Assembly (NCBI GenBank): GCA_029547705.1
Contig: JAKPOU010000028.1
Location: forward strand, 119,982-157,245
Direction of reading: 5' to 3'
From: Bacteroidota bacterium
GTDB taxonomy: Bacteria > Bacteroidota > Bacteroidia > Bacteroidales > VadinHA17
DNA: 37,264 nucleotides
Shown: positions 8,132 to 16,107 of the stretch, piece by piece
Layout: every line of letters starts with the position of its first letter
How positions within the stretch are numbered: position 1 is the first letter of the stretch
Notes under the pieces: model-generated
What the model was told of the DNA's origin: nothing
Database searches by the model: none
What the model saw: only the letters and a program-made list of their open reading frames with translations
Translations under genes and position numbers: made by a program

Positions 8132-9784
8132 TCAGTTTTTCGTATACAGGAATCTCTTGATGCTCCTCTTTGGTGTTTTGGCAAATTCCTCGGGATGGAG
8201 TCTGAATCTGTTTACAGCCATATAATCAGGAAGCCGTTCATTAACTTCTTTTCTGATTTTTTCAAGGATCTCAGGCAGCTGATCATCCTGGATATTATCT
8301 CTTTTCATCATTTCAGAATCCGGGAAAATAAGTGCGATCAGCTTGTCATCCTCCTCTATCACAAGTGATTCAGCTATATAGTCCATATTATTGATAACAG
8401 CCTCGATCTCTTCGGGGAAAATATTCTTTCCGGATGCTCCCAGGAGCATCGTTTTACTTCTTCCCCTGATAAAAATATTCTTGTCCCTGTCCATCAGTCC
8501 GAGGTCTCCGGTATGCATCCAGCCGTTCTCATCTATTATTTCCTTTGTAGCCTTCTCATTCTTGTAATAACCAAGCATGACATTTTCACCGCGGAGAATT
8601 ATTTCGCCCATTATTTTCTGCGGATCGGGTGAATCTATTGTCACCTCGAGAGTATCAACCGGTCTTCCCGATGCTCCCGCTTTCGTGGTGTCGTGTGAAG
8701 CATAGCTGATCAGGGGGCCGCATTCGGTCATGCCGTATCCCACCGTGAACCTCAGTCCGATCTTCCTGAAGAAATGTTCCGCTTCGGGATTGAAGGCTGC
8801 ACCTCCGATGACAATTTCATGGAACCTTCCGCCGAATGATTCCTCAAGCTTTTCCCTTATTTTCTTATGAAGTATCCTGTTTAATCCGGGTATTGCCAGA
8901 AGGACCTTCATATGCGGTTTGCTGATAACAGGGAGAATTTGTTTCTTGAATATCTTCTCAATGACCAGCGGTACCGAAATTATCAGTCTGGGCCGTATAT
9001 CCTTGAATGCCTGAATGATTACCTGTGGCGAGGGTGTTTTTGACAGTATTGTAATGTGGCATCCGTAGGTAAAGGGGAACAGGAATTCAAAGGCACAGCC
9101 GTATGTATGTGCCAGGGGAAGGAATGAGACCAGCGGATCGCCGGGTTTCAGCGGCATGTTTTCCTGGGCAAACCTGACATTTGCTGCAAGGCTGTTATGG
9201 GACAGCATGACACCCTTTGAAAAACCTGTTGTTCCTCCTGTATAGCTGATGACGGCAAGCTTATCATTGCCGACAGCGGAAAACCTGATATCCTCCGGTT
9301 TAAGAGCGGGATATTCCCTGCTGAACCTGTCTTCAACCGAATCATATACCCCGCTTACGGTTTTATCGGCTGATTTGATCATTTTAAGGGTATCGACCGA
9401 TACGGAAGCTTTTATCCCGGGGATTTTTGAAGAATCGATTGTCTCAAAAATCTTGTCATCCACAAACAGTATCTTTGAGTCTGAATGATTTATGAGATTC
9501 ATCAGATCATCCGGCTTGAAGTCGGGTAGTATTGGTACAATCACGGCGCCATAGGTGACGGTTGCAAGATAGATCATACACCAGTTGGCGGAATTTCTCC
9601 CGACAAGCGCTATCTTGTCACCTTCCCCTATGCCCGTATCCCTGAAAAATATATGGATTTTAAGGATATGCTCCGCTATCTGCCGGTAGGTGTATCCTTT
9701 TTCCCTATAGTTTGACAGAGCTTCAATTTCCCAGTTCTGCCTGATGCTATCTTCAATGTAGCCAATTAGACGTTCCTTTATCAT
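8132..9784 (-). CDS. AMP-dependent acyl-CoA ligase (long-chain fatty acid type)
   Basis: This 550-residue member of the adenylate-forming family has the ATP-binding SYTGGTTGFSKGVMLSH block near residue 180, VGYGMTECGPLIS near 345, and GWMHTGDLG followed by FIRGRSKTMLLGASGKNIFPEEIE near 430. These give an acyl-adenylate and then an acyl-CoA. The GxSGKNIFPEEIE sequence is the usual form in Bacteroidota long-chain fatty acid ligases; the acyl chain cannot be read. There is no signal peptide, so it is cytoplasmic or at the inner membrane face. It lies upstream of ispD and 68 bp downstream of a four-TM protein gene. Confidence 0.9.
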   Translation of the reverse strand: MIKERLIGYIEDSIRQNWEIEALSNYREKGYTYRQIAEHILKIHIFFRDTGIGEGDKIALVGRNSANWCMIYLATVTYGAVIVPILPDFKPDDLMNLINHSDSKILFVDDKIFETIDSSKIPGIKASVSVDTLKMIKSADKTVSGVYDSVEDRFSREYPALKPEDIRFSAVGNDKLAVISYTGGTTGFSKGVMLSHNSLAANVRFAQENMPLKPGDPLVSFLPLAHTYGCAFEFLFPFTYGCHITILSKTPSPQVIIQAFKDIRPRLIISVPLVIEKIFKKQILPVISKPHMKVLLAIPGLNRILHKKIREKLEESFGGRFHEIVIGGAAFNPEAEHFFRKIGLRFTVGYGMTECGPLISYASHDTTKAGASGRPVDTLEVTIDSPDPQKIMGEIILRGENVMLGYYKNEKATKEIIDENGWMHTGDLGLMDRDKNIFIRGRSKTMLLGASGKNIFPEEIEAVINNMDYIAESLVIEEDDKLIALIFPDSEMMKRDNIQDDQLPEILEKIRKEVNERLPDYMAVNRFRLHPEEFAKTPKRSIKRFLYTKN

Positions 9785-9852
9785 GTTTTCAGATTTTAGT
9801 TAACTATTTTGACATTATCCCAATATAGGTGGAAAAAATGTTAAATGCCAGT

Positions 9853-10260
9853 TTATACAAAATACATTACAAGAATTGCCAGCATGGATATTACATTCAC
9901 GACCGTGAAGAAATAATTGTAATTCTCGCGTTTTTTGCTGAATGGTCCCAGCTTCCGGGCCAGTATCCCGATGTTCGGAGCAAACAGCACGACCAGGAAA
10001 GCAAAAAATTCTATTCCGTGGAAAACTGTTCCGAGTCCTCCCTTTACCAGTGCTGCCAGATACACAACTATCAGCAGGACGGTAAGATACACCATATAGC
10101 TGATTTTAAGGAGAAGGGTTGAAACCAGCCTGCGTTTATGAAGCTGGTGGGGTTTCAGATAAGCATATGCCAGTGCAAAAATTATCACGATAAAGACTGC
10201 ACCAAGAATATGATTCAGTATATCCTTAAAATTAGCCACGTCACCCGAGATTAGTATCAT
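9853..10260 (-). CDS. Small integral membrane protein with four TM segments, unknown function
   Basis: The 135-residue protein has four hydrophobic segments, at about residues 17-33, 52-75, 80-97 and 113-134, joined by short basic loops (KPHQLHKRR; KLGPFSKKRENYN). I do not recognise a family. Its start is 2 bp after the ROK kinase stop on the same strand, which suggests translation coupling and membership in the sugar-metabolism row upstream. No catalytic motif is visible. Confidence 0.75.
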   Translation of the reverse strand: MILISGDVANFKDILNHILGAVFIVIIFALAYAYLKPHQLHKRRLVSTLLLKISYMVYLTVLLIVVYLAALVKGGLGTVFHGIEFFAFLVVLFAPNIGILARKLGPFSKKRENYNYFFTVVNVISMLAILVMYFV

Positions 10261-10262
10261 TA

Positions 10263-11234
10263 CTATGCTTCAAGTTCCGACCATACAAGTGAACTTGCAC
10301 CAAGAACGGCGGCATTCTGTGTGCTGAGCTCAGAGGCCAGCAGTTTTACCTTCCCCTTGTAAATGCTCAGCAGATTTTCTTCCATGTATTCTTTTGCCGG
10401 TTCAAATATCAGGTCCTTCGCCAGGGCCAGTCCTCCGAACAGGAAGATTGCTTCCGGATTTGTGTGTGCCACAACGTCGGCCAGTTTGAAACCAAGCATT
10501 CTTCCTGTATGCTCGAATGCCCTGAGGGCAAGCGGATCGCCCCGCAATGCCGCATCATGGATTATCTTTGCATCCAGCTCTTCAAAGCTGTATTTCCTCA
10601 GTTCACTGGGCTGAATACTGTCAGCCATGATCTTGAGCAGGGATCTTTTTATTCCGGTTGCCGATACGTATGTCTCGAGGCAGCCTTTTCTGCCGCATCC
10701 GCAGTCGCGGTTTGAATCACCGGGCCGGATTGCCGTATGGCCTATTTCACCGGCAAAACCGGCATGACCATAAACGAGCTTTCCGTCAATTACAAATCCG
10801 CTTCCCAGTCCGGTTCCCAGGGTAATAACAACAAAATTCTTCATTCCCCTGGCTCCGCCGTAAATCATTTCCCCTACAGCAGCAGCATTTGCATCATTGG
10901 TAACTGTTACCGGCAGACTGGTATGTCGGCGGAATTCGGCGGCAATCGGTACTATGCCCTTCCAGGGCAATCCGGCAGCATATTCAATGGTGCCGCAATT
11001 GATGTTGCCCATGGGAGCACCCACGCCATAACCCTTTAACTCGATTCCTTTACCGGCTTTGCTGACACAAAGCTGGATCTTCTCATACAAGGCTGCTACA
11101 AACACCTCTATCTCATCATAATGAGAGGTTATAACCCTGTCTTCCGCGAGAATATTTCCCTCCCGGTCAACCAGTCCGAATATGGTATTGGTTCCCCCGA
11201 TGTCAATACCTGCCGCTACTTCTTTCTTTTCCAT
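10263..11234 (-). CDS. ROK family sugar kinase (glucokinase / N-acetylhexosamine kinase type), copy 1
   Basis: The protein (323 residues) shows the full ROK set: ATP-binding AGIDIGGTNTIFGLVD at the N-terminus, TNDANAAAVGEM with the catalytic Asp, LGTGLGSG, GHAGFAGEIGH, and the zinc motif CGCGRKGCLET. ROK kinases phosphorylate glucose, N-acetylglucosamine, N-acetylmannosamine and related hexoses at O6. It lacks the N-terminal helix-turn-helix of ROK repressors, so it is an enzyme. It ends a tight minus-strand row and has a close paralogue at 15135-16088 in the same row. The neighbouring PIG-L and SIS genes make an amino sugar a likely substrate, but glucose cannot be excluded. Confidence 0.9.
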   Translation of the reverse strand: MEKKEVAAGIDIGGTNTIFGLVDREGNILAEDRVITSHYDEIEVFVAALYEKIQLCVSKAGKGIELKGYGVGAPMGNINCGTIEYAAGLPWKGIVPIAAEFRRHTSLPVTVTNDANAAAVGEMIYGGARGMKNFVVITLGTGLGSGFVIDGKLVYGHAGFAGEIGHTAIRPGDSNRDCGCGRKGCLETYVSATGIKRSLLKIMADSIQPSELRKYSFEELDAKIIHDAALRGDPLALRAFEHTGRMLGFKLADVVAHTNPEAIFLFGGLALAKDLIFEPAKEYMEENLLSIYKGKVKLLASELSTQNAAVLGASSLVWSELEA

Positions 11235-11342
11235 TCAAGTAAGATAAAAACCTGTTTATATTCCGGATCATTCCGCCCGGATACTTGTCGCAGCAAGTGC
11301 TGTCCGGCACGGATGACCCCGGTAATGACTGCTGCCCCGAGT

Positions 11343-12359
11343 CTATTCAGGCTGGTATATATTACCTACCTTCCTGGCTCTTTGTGGTTTGTCCAGGTTC
11401 AGGCCCAGAGCCACACCGGCTTCAACAAGTATGTTCCAGCCGGCTGCCAGCTGCAGGTATTCCGAATACTCACCTCCGTCAGGTATTATGACTGTCGGGA
11501 AGATTGTCTGTTTTGCAGATATAGCCACAATATTGATTCCCACGCCTTTTACCAGGCATTCATTGAATTGCTCCTGATCTGCTTCAAAGGGATCCACCCA
11601 TATCAGAACCTCGTTCTTATCCATCACTTCCTCAATACCGTGAAGTGCAAAAGTTCCTTCAAGGAAATCAGACTTCTTCCTTATTATTTCATTGGCTTTC
11701 AGTCCGAGTTCCCCGGCAACACCATTTTCCCTTCCGGCAAAATATACAAAATCCGCATTTTTAATGACTCCGGTGATCTCACTGCTGACGGATGAAGTAA
11801 GTACCTGTTCCAGTTTCCCGGCCAGTTCATCCAGTCCTTCCATTTTCCGGCCTTCCAGGTTTCTCAGAAGCGAATCATAGAACAAAGCCTGTTCAAGTAC
11901 CGACTTTGTTGCAGCCACGGCTTTTTCCTTGCCGCATGAAAGGACATGGGCATCATGTGCCAGTTCTTCCAGTTTTGTATTCTTATTGGCTGTAAGGCCG
12001 AATATGGCATTATGATTCCTTGCCTTCAGGTCGAGAATGAGTCTGATCACCTCCTTGGTCTGCCCGGAATTTGAGGAAGCAAACACTGCCATGTCACCGA
12101 GTGCGTATTCCCTTGCCTGGGTTGACCCCTCGGTGAAGACAGGCATGCTGAATCCTTTCTTCAGCATGGCGGAAATGGCCCTTTTGGCGGGAAATATACG
12201 GCTGCTGCCCTCTCCTGTGAGCATCAGGCCCTTTTTTGATTTTATTGAACTTACAAATCTTTCTGACACTGCCGGACTGAAAGATCTTACTATTCCGGGT
12301 GTTTCCAGCATTTCTGCCACAAGAGCAAACCTGCTGTATTTTTCTTCTTTCAGATTCAT
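11343..12359 (-). CDS. SIS-domain aldose-ketose isomerase / amino-sugar phosphate deaminase-like protein
   Basis: The 338-residue protein has two SIS halves like the isomerase domain of GlmS. The first contains LTGEGSSRIFPAK and FASSNSGQTKEVI (phosphosugar-binding SxS-type loop). The second contains VYFAGRENGVAGELGLKANEI and FALHGIEEV, in the place where GlmS has its catalytic Glu and His region. It ends LDKPQRARKVGNIY, resembling the DxPRxLxKxVT end of GlmS. There is no glutaminase domain, so it should act in the breakdown direction: isomerising an aldose 6-phosphate or deaminating glucosamine-6-phosphate to fructose-6-phosphate. The deacetylase gene lies 25 bp upstream. The substrate is inferred from context only. 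Confidence 0.82.
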   Translation of the reverse strand: MNLKEEKYSRFALVAEMLETPGIVRSFSPAVSERFVSSIKSKKGLMLTGEGSSRIFPAKRAISAMLKKGFSMPVFTEGSTQAREYALGDMAVFASSNSGQTKEVIRLILDLKARNHNAIFGLTANKNTKLEELAHDAHVLSCGKEKAVAATKSVLEQALFYDSLLRNLEGRKMEGLDELAGKLEQVLTSSVSSEITGVIKNADFVYFAGRENGVAGELGLKANEIIRKKSDFLEGTFALHGIEEVMDKNEVLIWVDPFEADQEQFNECLVKGVGINIVAISAKQTIFPTVIIPDGGEYSEYLQLAAGWNILVEAGVALGLNLDKPQRARKVGNIYQPE

Positions 12360-12384
12360 ATTATCTAGATTATAATGAACGGGA

Positions 12385-13155
12385 TTAAAGTTTTTTCACC
12401 AGAAATTCTGCCAGTTCTTCCTGTACCTGGGGATCTTTCTGAAAGCCTCCCCCGAGGTGCTGCCAGTAAACTTCAGCATATTCCACTCCGGCCATTTTGC
12501 CGTAGTTCCTGTTGCCTTCAAGCACAAAGCCGAAGAAATCATCAATCTTATGCATGTGTCTCATAAGATCAATCTGAGAAATATGATTCGACAGCATTTC
12601 CTTCTTTGCTTCAATAACGGAAGTTATGTCGACCAGGAAATGCGGCGGATTGAGCTCTGCTCCCAGCGGATCGGACAATGTAAGCGGTGAGGAGTGATAC
12701 AGCAGGGGTGTGACGTCAAGCGGTTTTTCCTCTACCGGAACGGGATCAAGGGAAGCCACCATGGCTGCTGATTCAACTATATTGGCCGTTGTCCTGTGAT
12801 CAGTGTGATAATCATTGGGAAGATGAGTAAACACGATTCCGGCTCTCACCTTGCGCATCAGGGAAATTGTTTTCAGTCTCATTTCCCTTGTATCGAAAAG
12901 GAAACCGTCAACTCCCCCGAGGGTGTAGTATTCCGCATCAAGGACCGCTGCAGCCTTTCTGGCTTCCTCAAACCGTATCCTGGCTGTTTCCTCCATGCTG
13001 GTGTTGCATCCTCCGAGATCACCACCGGTCATGGTTGCTATTACAATTTTATATCCCTTGTCTTTCAGAAGTTTTAATACTCCGGCATTCCATGCTTCAG
13101 CATCATCCGGATGTGCATTGATGGAAAGCACTACTTTGTTAAATTTATTTGCCAT
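12385..13155 (-). CDS. PIG-L/LmbE family N-acetyl-sugar deacetylase
   Basis: The protein (256 residues) carries the zinc-site motifs of the PIG-L family: INAHPDDAE (H15, D17, D18) and YHTDHRT (H117-H120). Members are zinc-dependent deacetylases of N-acetylglucosamine in lipids, mycothiol/bacillithiol precursors or free sugars. It is cytoplasmic, with no signal peptide. It lies 10 bp after the phosphofructokinase gene and 25 bp before the SIS gene, so the three are surely one transcript. In this place it may remove acetate from an N-acetylhexosamine or its 6-phosphate, in place of NagA. A bacillithiol role (BshB-type) is possible but no other bsh gene is in view. Confidence 0.88.
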   Translation of the reverse strand: MANKFNKVVLSINAHPDDAEAWNAGVLKLLKDKGYKIVIATMTGGDLGGCNTSMEETARIRFEEARKAAAVLDAEYYTLGGVDGFLFDTREMRLKTISLMRKVRAGIVFTHLPNDYHTDHRTTANIVESAAMVASLDPVPVEEKPLDVTPLLYHSSPLTLSDPLGAELNPPHFLVDITSVIEAKKEMLSNHISQIDLMRHMHKIDDFFGFVLEGNRNYGKMAGVEYAEVYWQHLGGGFQKDPQVQEELAEFLVKKL

Positions 13156-13165
13156 AATATATTAT

Positions 13166-14374
13166 TTATTTGATTTTTACCATTTTCTTTTCCAGTCTTG
13201 TGAATTCCGGAAGATCACCCACCAGGGGCTTAACATATTCCAGGAATTCCTCCGACACATTATTTCTTTCTTCATTGAAATAGTCTTCCGGCATCGGTTT
13301 GGCAGCAATGGCGACCTCCTTAAGCGGTGCCTTCCCGAAGCGAATCATATATGGTTCATCAGACATTCTGTCAATGCTCACCATGAATCCGGTTTCTCCC
13401 CTGTTGGCCAGTTTGACTGCTTCCACGCCGCAAAGATAGGCTTCCTCAAGATCAGTCTGAGAGGCTCTTACAAAATCACTCATTATCAGTGATTCAGTAA
13501 TCTGGAATTCCCCGCGGTATCCGAATTTTTCGCTTATCATCCTGTGAAGGTTGATTCCCACACTGGTACCTCCCATGGCACCGAACTCTATATTATTGAA
13601 CTTATCCTTTGTTGCCGAAGCACTTACAGGGGTTCCGTCAGCATATTTCAGACCCTCCCCGCAGACTACCGATACCCATCCATAGTTTTTGATGCATTTC
13701 TCAACATCAGTCAGGAATTTATCACGGTCGAAATCAAATTCCGGAGTATAGATCAGATGGGGTGCATCATCCTCTTCTTTGCGTGCCAGTGCAGTTGCCG
13801 CGGCAAGCCATCCCGCATCCCTGCCGATGGTCTGATATATCACGAATTTATCGACTCTCTGCATGTCCCTTGCAAGGATTCCTGCCTGCATCACATTCAG
13901 GATGTTTGTCCGGGCAGCTGAAGCATACCCTGGTGTATGGTCCGTTCCGAACAGATCGTTGTCAACGGTTTTCGGAATCCCTATTCCCCTGAGTTCATAG
14001 TTCTGATCGCGGCAATAGGCCTCCACCCTGTTGATGGTATCCATGGTGTCATTGCCCCCGATCAGGAAGAAATAACGGATATTATACTTTTTAAGCACCG
14101 AGAGTATCCTGGGCAGATCCTCATCCTTCACCTTGTGCCTTGAAGATCCCAGGGCGGAGGAAGGAGTGCCCCGCAATCCCTTGATCACCGCGGGAGACTG
14201 TTTGCCCAGGTCAAACATCATTTCCTGCATGAAGCCCTCGATGCCATAATGCATGCCATAGATTTCGCGGATGTTTGTTGAAAGGGAGCCGGCTTCAATG
14301 ACTCCTGCCAGGCTGGAATTGATAACTGAAGTCGGACCGCCTGACTGTCCGATAATTGCATTTCCTTTAAGCAT
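13166..14374 (-). CDS. 6-phosphofructokinase, pyrophosphate-dependent type by key residues
   Basis: The 402-residue protein has the PFK fold signatures: GQSGGPTSVINSS near the start, IGGNDTMDT (G106-T112), GIPKTVDND (catalytic Asp138) and GRDAGWLAAATALA. In E. coli ATP-PFK the position after the GGD aspartate is Gly104 and the residue before TIDND is Gly124; here they are Asp109 and Lys135. These are the two changes that mark the pyrophosphate-using enzymes, so PPi is the likely phosphoryl donor and the reaction would be reversible. It converts fructose-6-phosphate to fructose-1,6-bisphosphate. It is 10 bp from the PIG-L gene and 24 bp from the CBM9-like gene, in the centre of the sugar row. 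Confidence 0.9.
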   Translation of the reverse strand: MLKGNAIIGQSGGPTSVINSSLAGVIEAGSLSTNIREIYGMHYGIEGFMQEMMFDLGKQSPAVIKGLRGTPSSALGSSRHKVKDEDLPRILSVLKKYNIRYFFLIGGNDTMDTINRVEAYCRDQNYELRGIGIPKTVDNDLFGTDHTPGYASAARTNILNVMQAGILARDMQRVDKFVIYQTIGRDAGWLAAATALARKEEDDAPHLIYTPEFDFDRDKFLTDVEKCIKNYGWVSVVCGEGLKYADGTPVSASATKDKFNNIEFGAMGGTSVGINLHRMISEKFGYRGEFQITESLIMSDFVRASQTDLEEAYLCGVEAVKLANRGETGFMVSIDRMSDEPYMIRFGKAPLKEVAIAAKPMPEDYFNEERNNVSEEFLEYVKPLVGDLPEFTRLEKKMVKIK

Positions 14375-14398
14375 ATTCGTTATATTTTACTTTATGTT

Positions 14399-15112
14399 TT
14401 ACTTGAACTTCAGCAGCCCGAAAAATTCCGGCCGGTGATAATCGGGATTGGGAGTATTTATCGGATTCCATGTCACATAATGCGGAACAGTCAGCTTATC
14501 GCCGCATTTGTAGAAATTTGCCCTGAAAGTCTTCCCTTTAAGATCCCTGACCTCATGACGGAAGAATACCTCAAAGGGTATGGCTATGGTGATATTCCAT
14601 GAAAAATTGCCGGTCCTTTCGCTTACCGGCTGGTCTCCGACCGAGGATTTCCTCCTGATCTTTGATATTATTTCCGGGTCGACGGTTCTACTGTTTGCCC
14701 TTTCGGTACCGGTTCCCAGCAATATTGTACCTATGCCGTTTACTTCAAAATTATAGTATATCCCGTCATCTGATGGTGATACAAAGAATTCAACGCAGGA
14801 ATCCTCATAAACACCCTGGTTTGACCGGGTTTTTTCCGCCTTGAAATATTCTTCGGTGACGTAATATTTCAGAAGTATCTCGTTATCGGTGTAGGCTATT
14901 GCAAAGCTGACATCCGGTTTGTAACTGAAATCACTCCAGTTCAGCACATCAACGGCTTCCTTCTTCACATTCCTGTCAAGGCTGAGGGATATTTCATCCA
15001 GATCGGGACGGGCAGTGGAAAACTTCAGTTTCTCAACTTCAATTACTTTCATTTGCATCGGGTTTAAGTTCAAAATCACAAAGAACACAATATACAACAA
15101 AGATTGATACAT
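14399..15112 (-). CDS. CBM9-like carbohydrate-binding (DOMON-type) protein
   Basis: The protein (237 residues) matches the carbohydrate-binding family 9-like proteins common in Bacteroidota: FAIAYTDNEILLKYYVTE, VYEDSCVEFFVSP with YYNFEVNGIGT, then WNITIAIPFEVF and the late FRANFYKCGD...HYVTWNPI. Such beta-sandwich domains bind sugars or act as accessory modules; no catalytic site is known. A hydrophobic stretch (LLYIVFFVILNL) follows the first ATG and could be a signal anchor, but no basic residue precedes it. I keep the first ATG because a good Shine-Dalgarno site stands in front of it; ATGs at 15058 and 15053 would give a cytoplasmic form. It lies between PFK and a ROK kinase. Confidence 0.8.
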   Translation of the reverse strand: MYQSLLYIVFFVILNLNPMQMKVIEVEKLKFSTARPDLDEISLSLDRNVKKEAVDVLNWSDFSYKPDVSFAIAYTDNEILLKYYVTEEYFKAEKTRSNQGVYEDSCVEFFVSPSDDGIYYNFEVNGIGTILLGTGTERANSRTVDPEIISKIRRKSSVGDQPVSERTGNFSWNITIAIPFEVFFRHEVRDLKGKTFRANFYKCGDKLTVPHYVTWNPINTPNPDYHRPEFFGLLKFK

Positions 15113-15116
15113 ATTT

Positions 15117-15121
15117 CCTCC
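15117..15121 (-). promoter_or_regulatory. Shine-Dalgarno site that decides the start of the CBM9-like gene
   Basis: On the minus strand ACGGAGGAAAT comes directly before the ATG at 15112, with GGAGG four bases away. Such sites are rare in this window, so it favours the first ATG over the ATGs at 15058 and 15053. Confidence 0.5.
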
Positions 15122-15134
15122 GTATTTTTAAAAG

Positions 15135-16088
15135 TTATGCAAGCATTTCATTCCATACAAGAGCTGCTGCCCCCAGGACAGCGGCATTTTTTTCGGGTAT
15201 TCCCGAAGGCAGTATTTTCACTGTTCCCCTGAAAATAGGCTGAACATTTTTCTCGACATATTTCCTTACGGGCTCAAAAAGCATTTCCCCTGCCTTTGCC
15301 AGCCCTCCGAACAGGAACACGGCTTCGGGACTGGAAAATCCAATGGCGTTATGGATTCCGAAAGCCAGTTTTTCAGCCGTGAAATCCAAAGCCTTTACTG
15401 CAACCGGATCATTTGCGGCAGCTGCTTCGGCTATTTTTTTAGAAGTGAGTTCTGATGGTTTTATATCCCTGAGGATGCTTTTCTCCTTCATCTCGCTCAG
15501 AAGGAGAAGAACGGTCCTTACCAGTCCGGATGCCGAGGCATAGGTTTCATAGCAGCCTTTCCTGCCGCAGCCGCATTCCCTTCCTCCCGGAACAATTGTA
15601 ACGTGTCCGAGTTCTCCTGCAAAACCCGTATGACCGTAAACCATCTGCCCGTTTATCATTATACCGCTGCCAAGTCCTGTGCCAAGAGTCAGAACAATAA
15701 AATCCTTCATGTCCTTTGCTCCTCCGAAAATCATTTCCCCCATTGCAGCGGCATTGGCATCATTGGTGACAATGACGGGAACATCTATCTTTGCCCTGAT
15801 CAGATCGCCCAGGGGTACTATGCCCTTCCAGGCAAGATTCGGGGCAAGTTCAATAGTACCCTTGTAATAATTGGCATTGGGAGCTCCTATCCCTATTCCC
15901 AGCAATTTGAAATCACCCGTTAACAACAATTCATTGATCGCTGTAACCAGTGCAGAAACAAAATCATTAATCTCGGGATAACTGACGGTATTCAGGCTTC
16001 CTTCAGCCACAACCCCGCCTTCCCTGTCAACAAGACCGTATACGGTATTGGTTCCTCCAATATCCACACCGGCTACAATTTCTTTCAT
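15135..16088 (-). CDS. ROK family sugar kinase, copy 2
   Basis: The protein (317 residues) has AGVDIGGTNTVYGLVD, TNDANAAAMGEM with the catalytic Asp, LGTGLGSGIMINGQMVYGH, GFAGELGH and the zinc motif CGCGRKGCYET. By eye it shares more than half of its residues with the kinase at 10263-11234, so the two arose by duplication. They bracket the PFK, PIG-L and SIS genes. Two kinases may serve two sugars, for example glucose and N-acetylglucosamine, released from an oligosaccharide; this is an inference. It lies 19 bp after the Ig-like lipoprotein gene on the same strand. Confidence 0.9.
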   Translation of the reverse strand: MKEIVAGVDIGGTNTVYGLVDREGGVVAEGSLNTVSYPEINDFVSALVTAINELLLTGDFKLLGIGIGAPNANYYKGTIELAPNLAWKGIVPLGDLIRAKIDVPVIVTNDANAAAMGEMIFGGAKDMKDFIVLTLGTGLGSGIMINGQMVYGHTGFAGELGHVTIVPGGRECGCGRKGCYETYASASGLVRTVLLLLSEMKEKSILRDIKPSELTSKKIAEAAAANDPVAVKALDFTAEKLAFGIHNAIGFSSPEAVFLFGGLAKAGEMLFEPVRKYVEKNVQPIFRGTVKILPSGIPEKNAAVLGAAALVWNEMLA

Positions 16089-16107
16089 ACAACTAAAATT
16101 TAATATT

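Noticed and set aside
12385..13155. BshB-type bacillithiol deacetylase as the main call
   Set aside because: The motifs are shared by the whole PIG-L family and the neighbours are sugar-catabolic genes; no other bsh gene is in the window. Kept as an alternative only.
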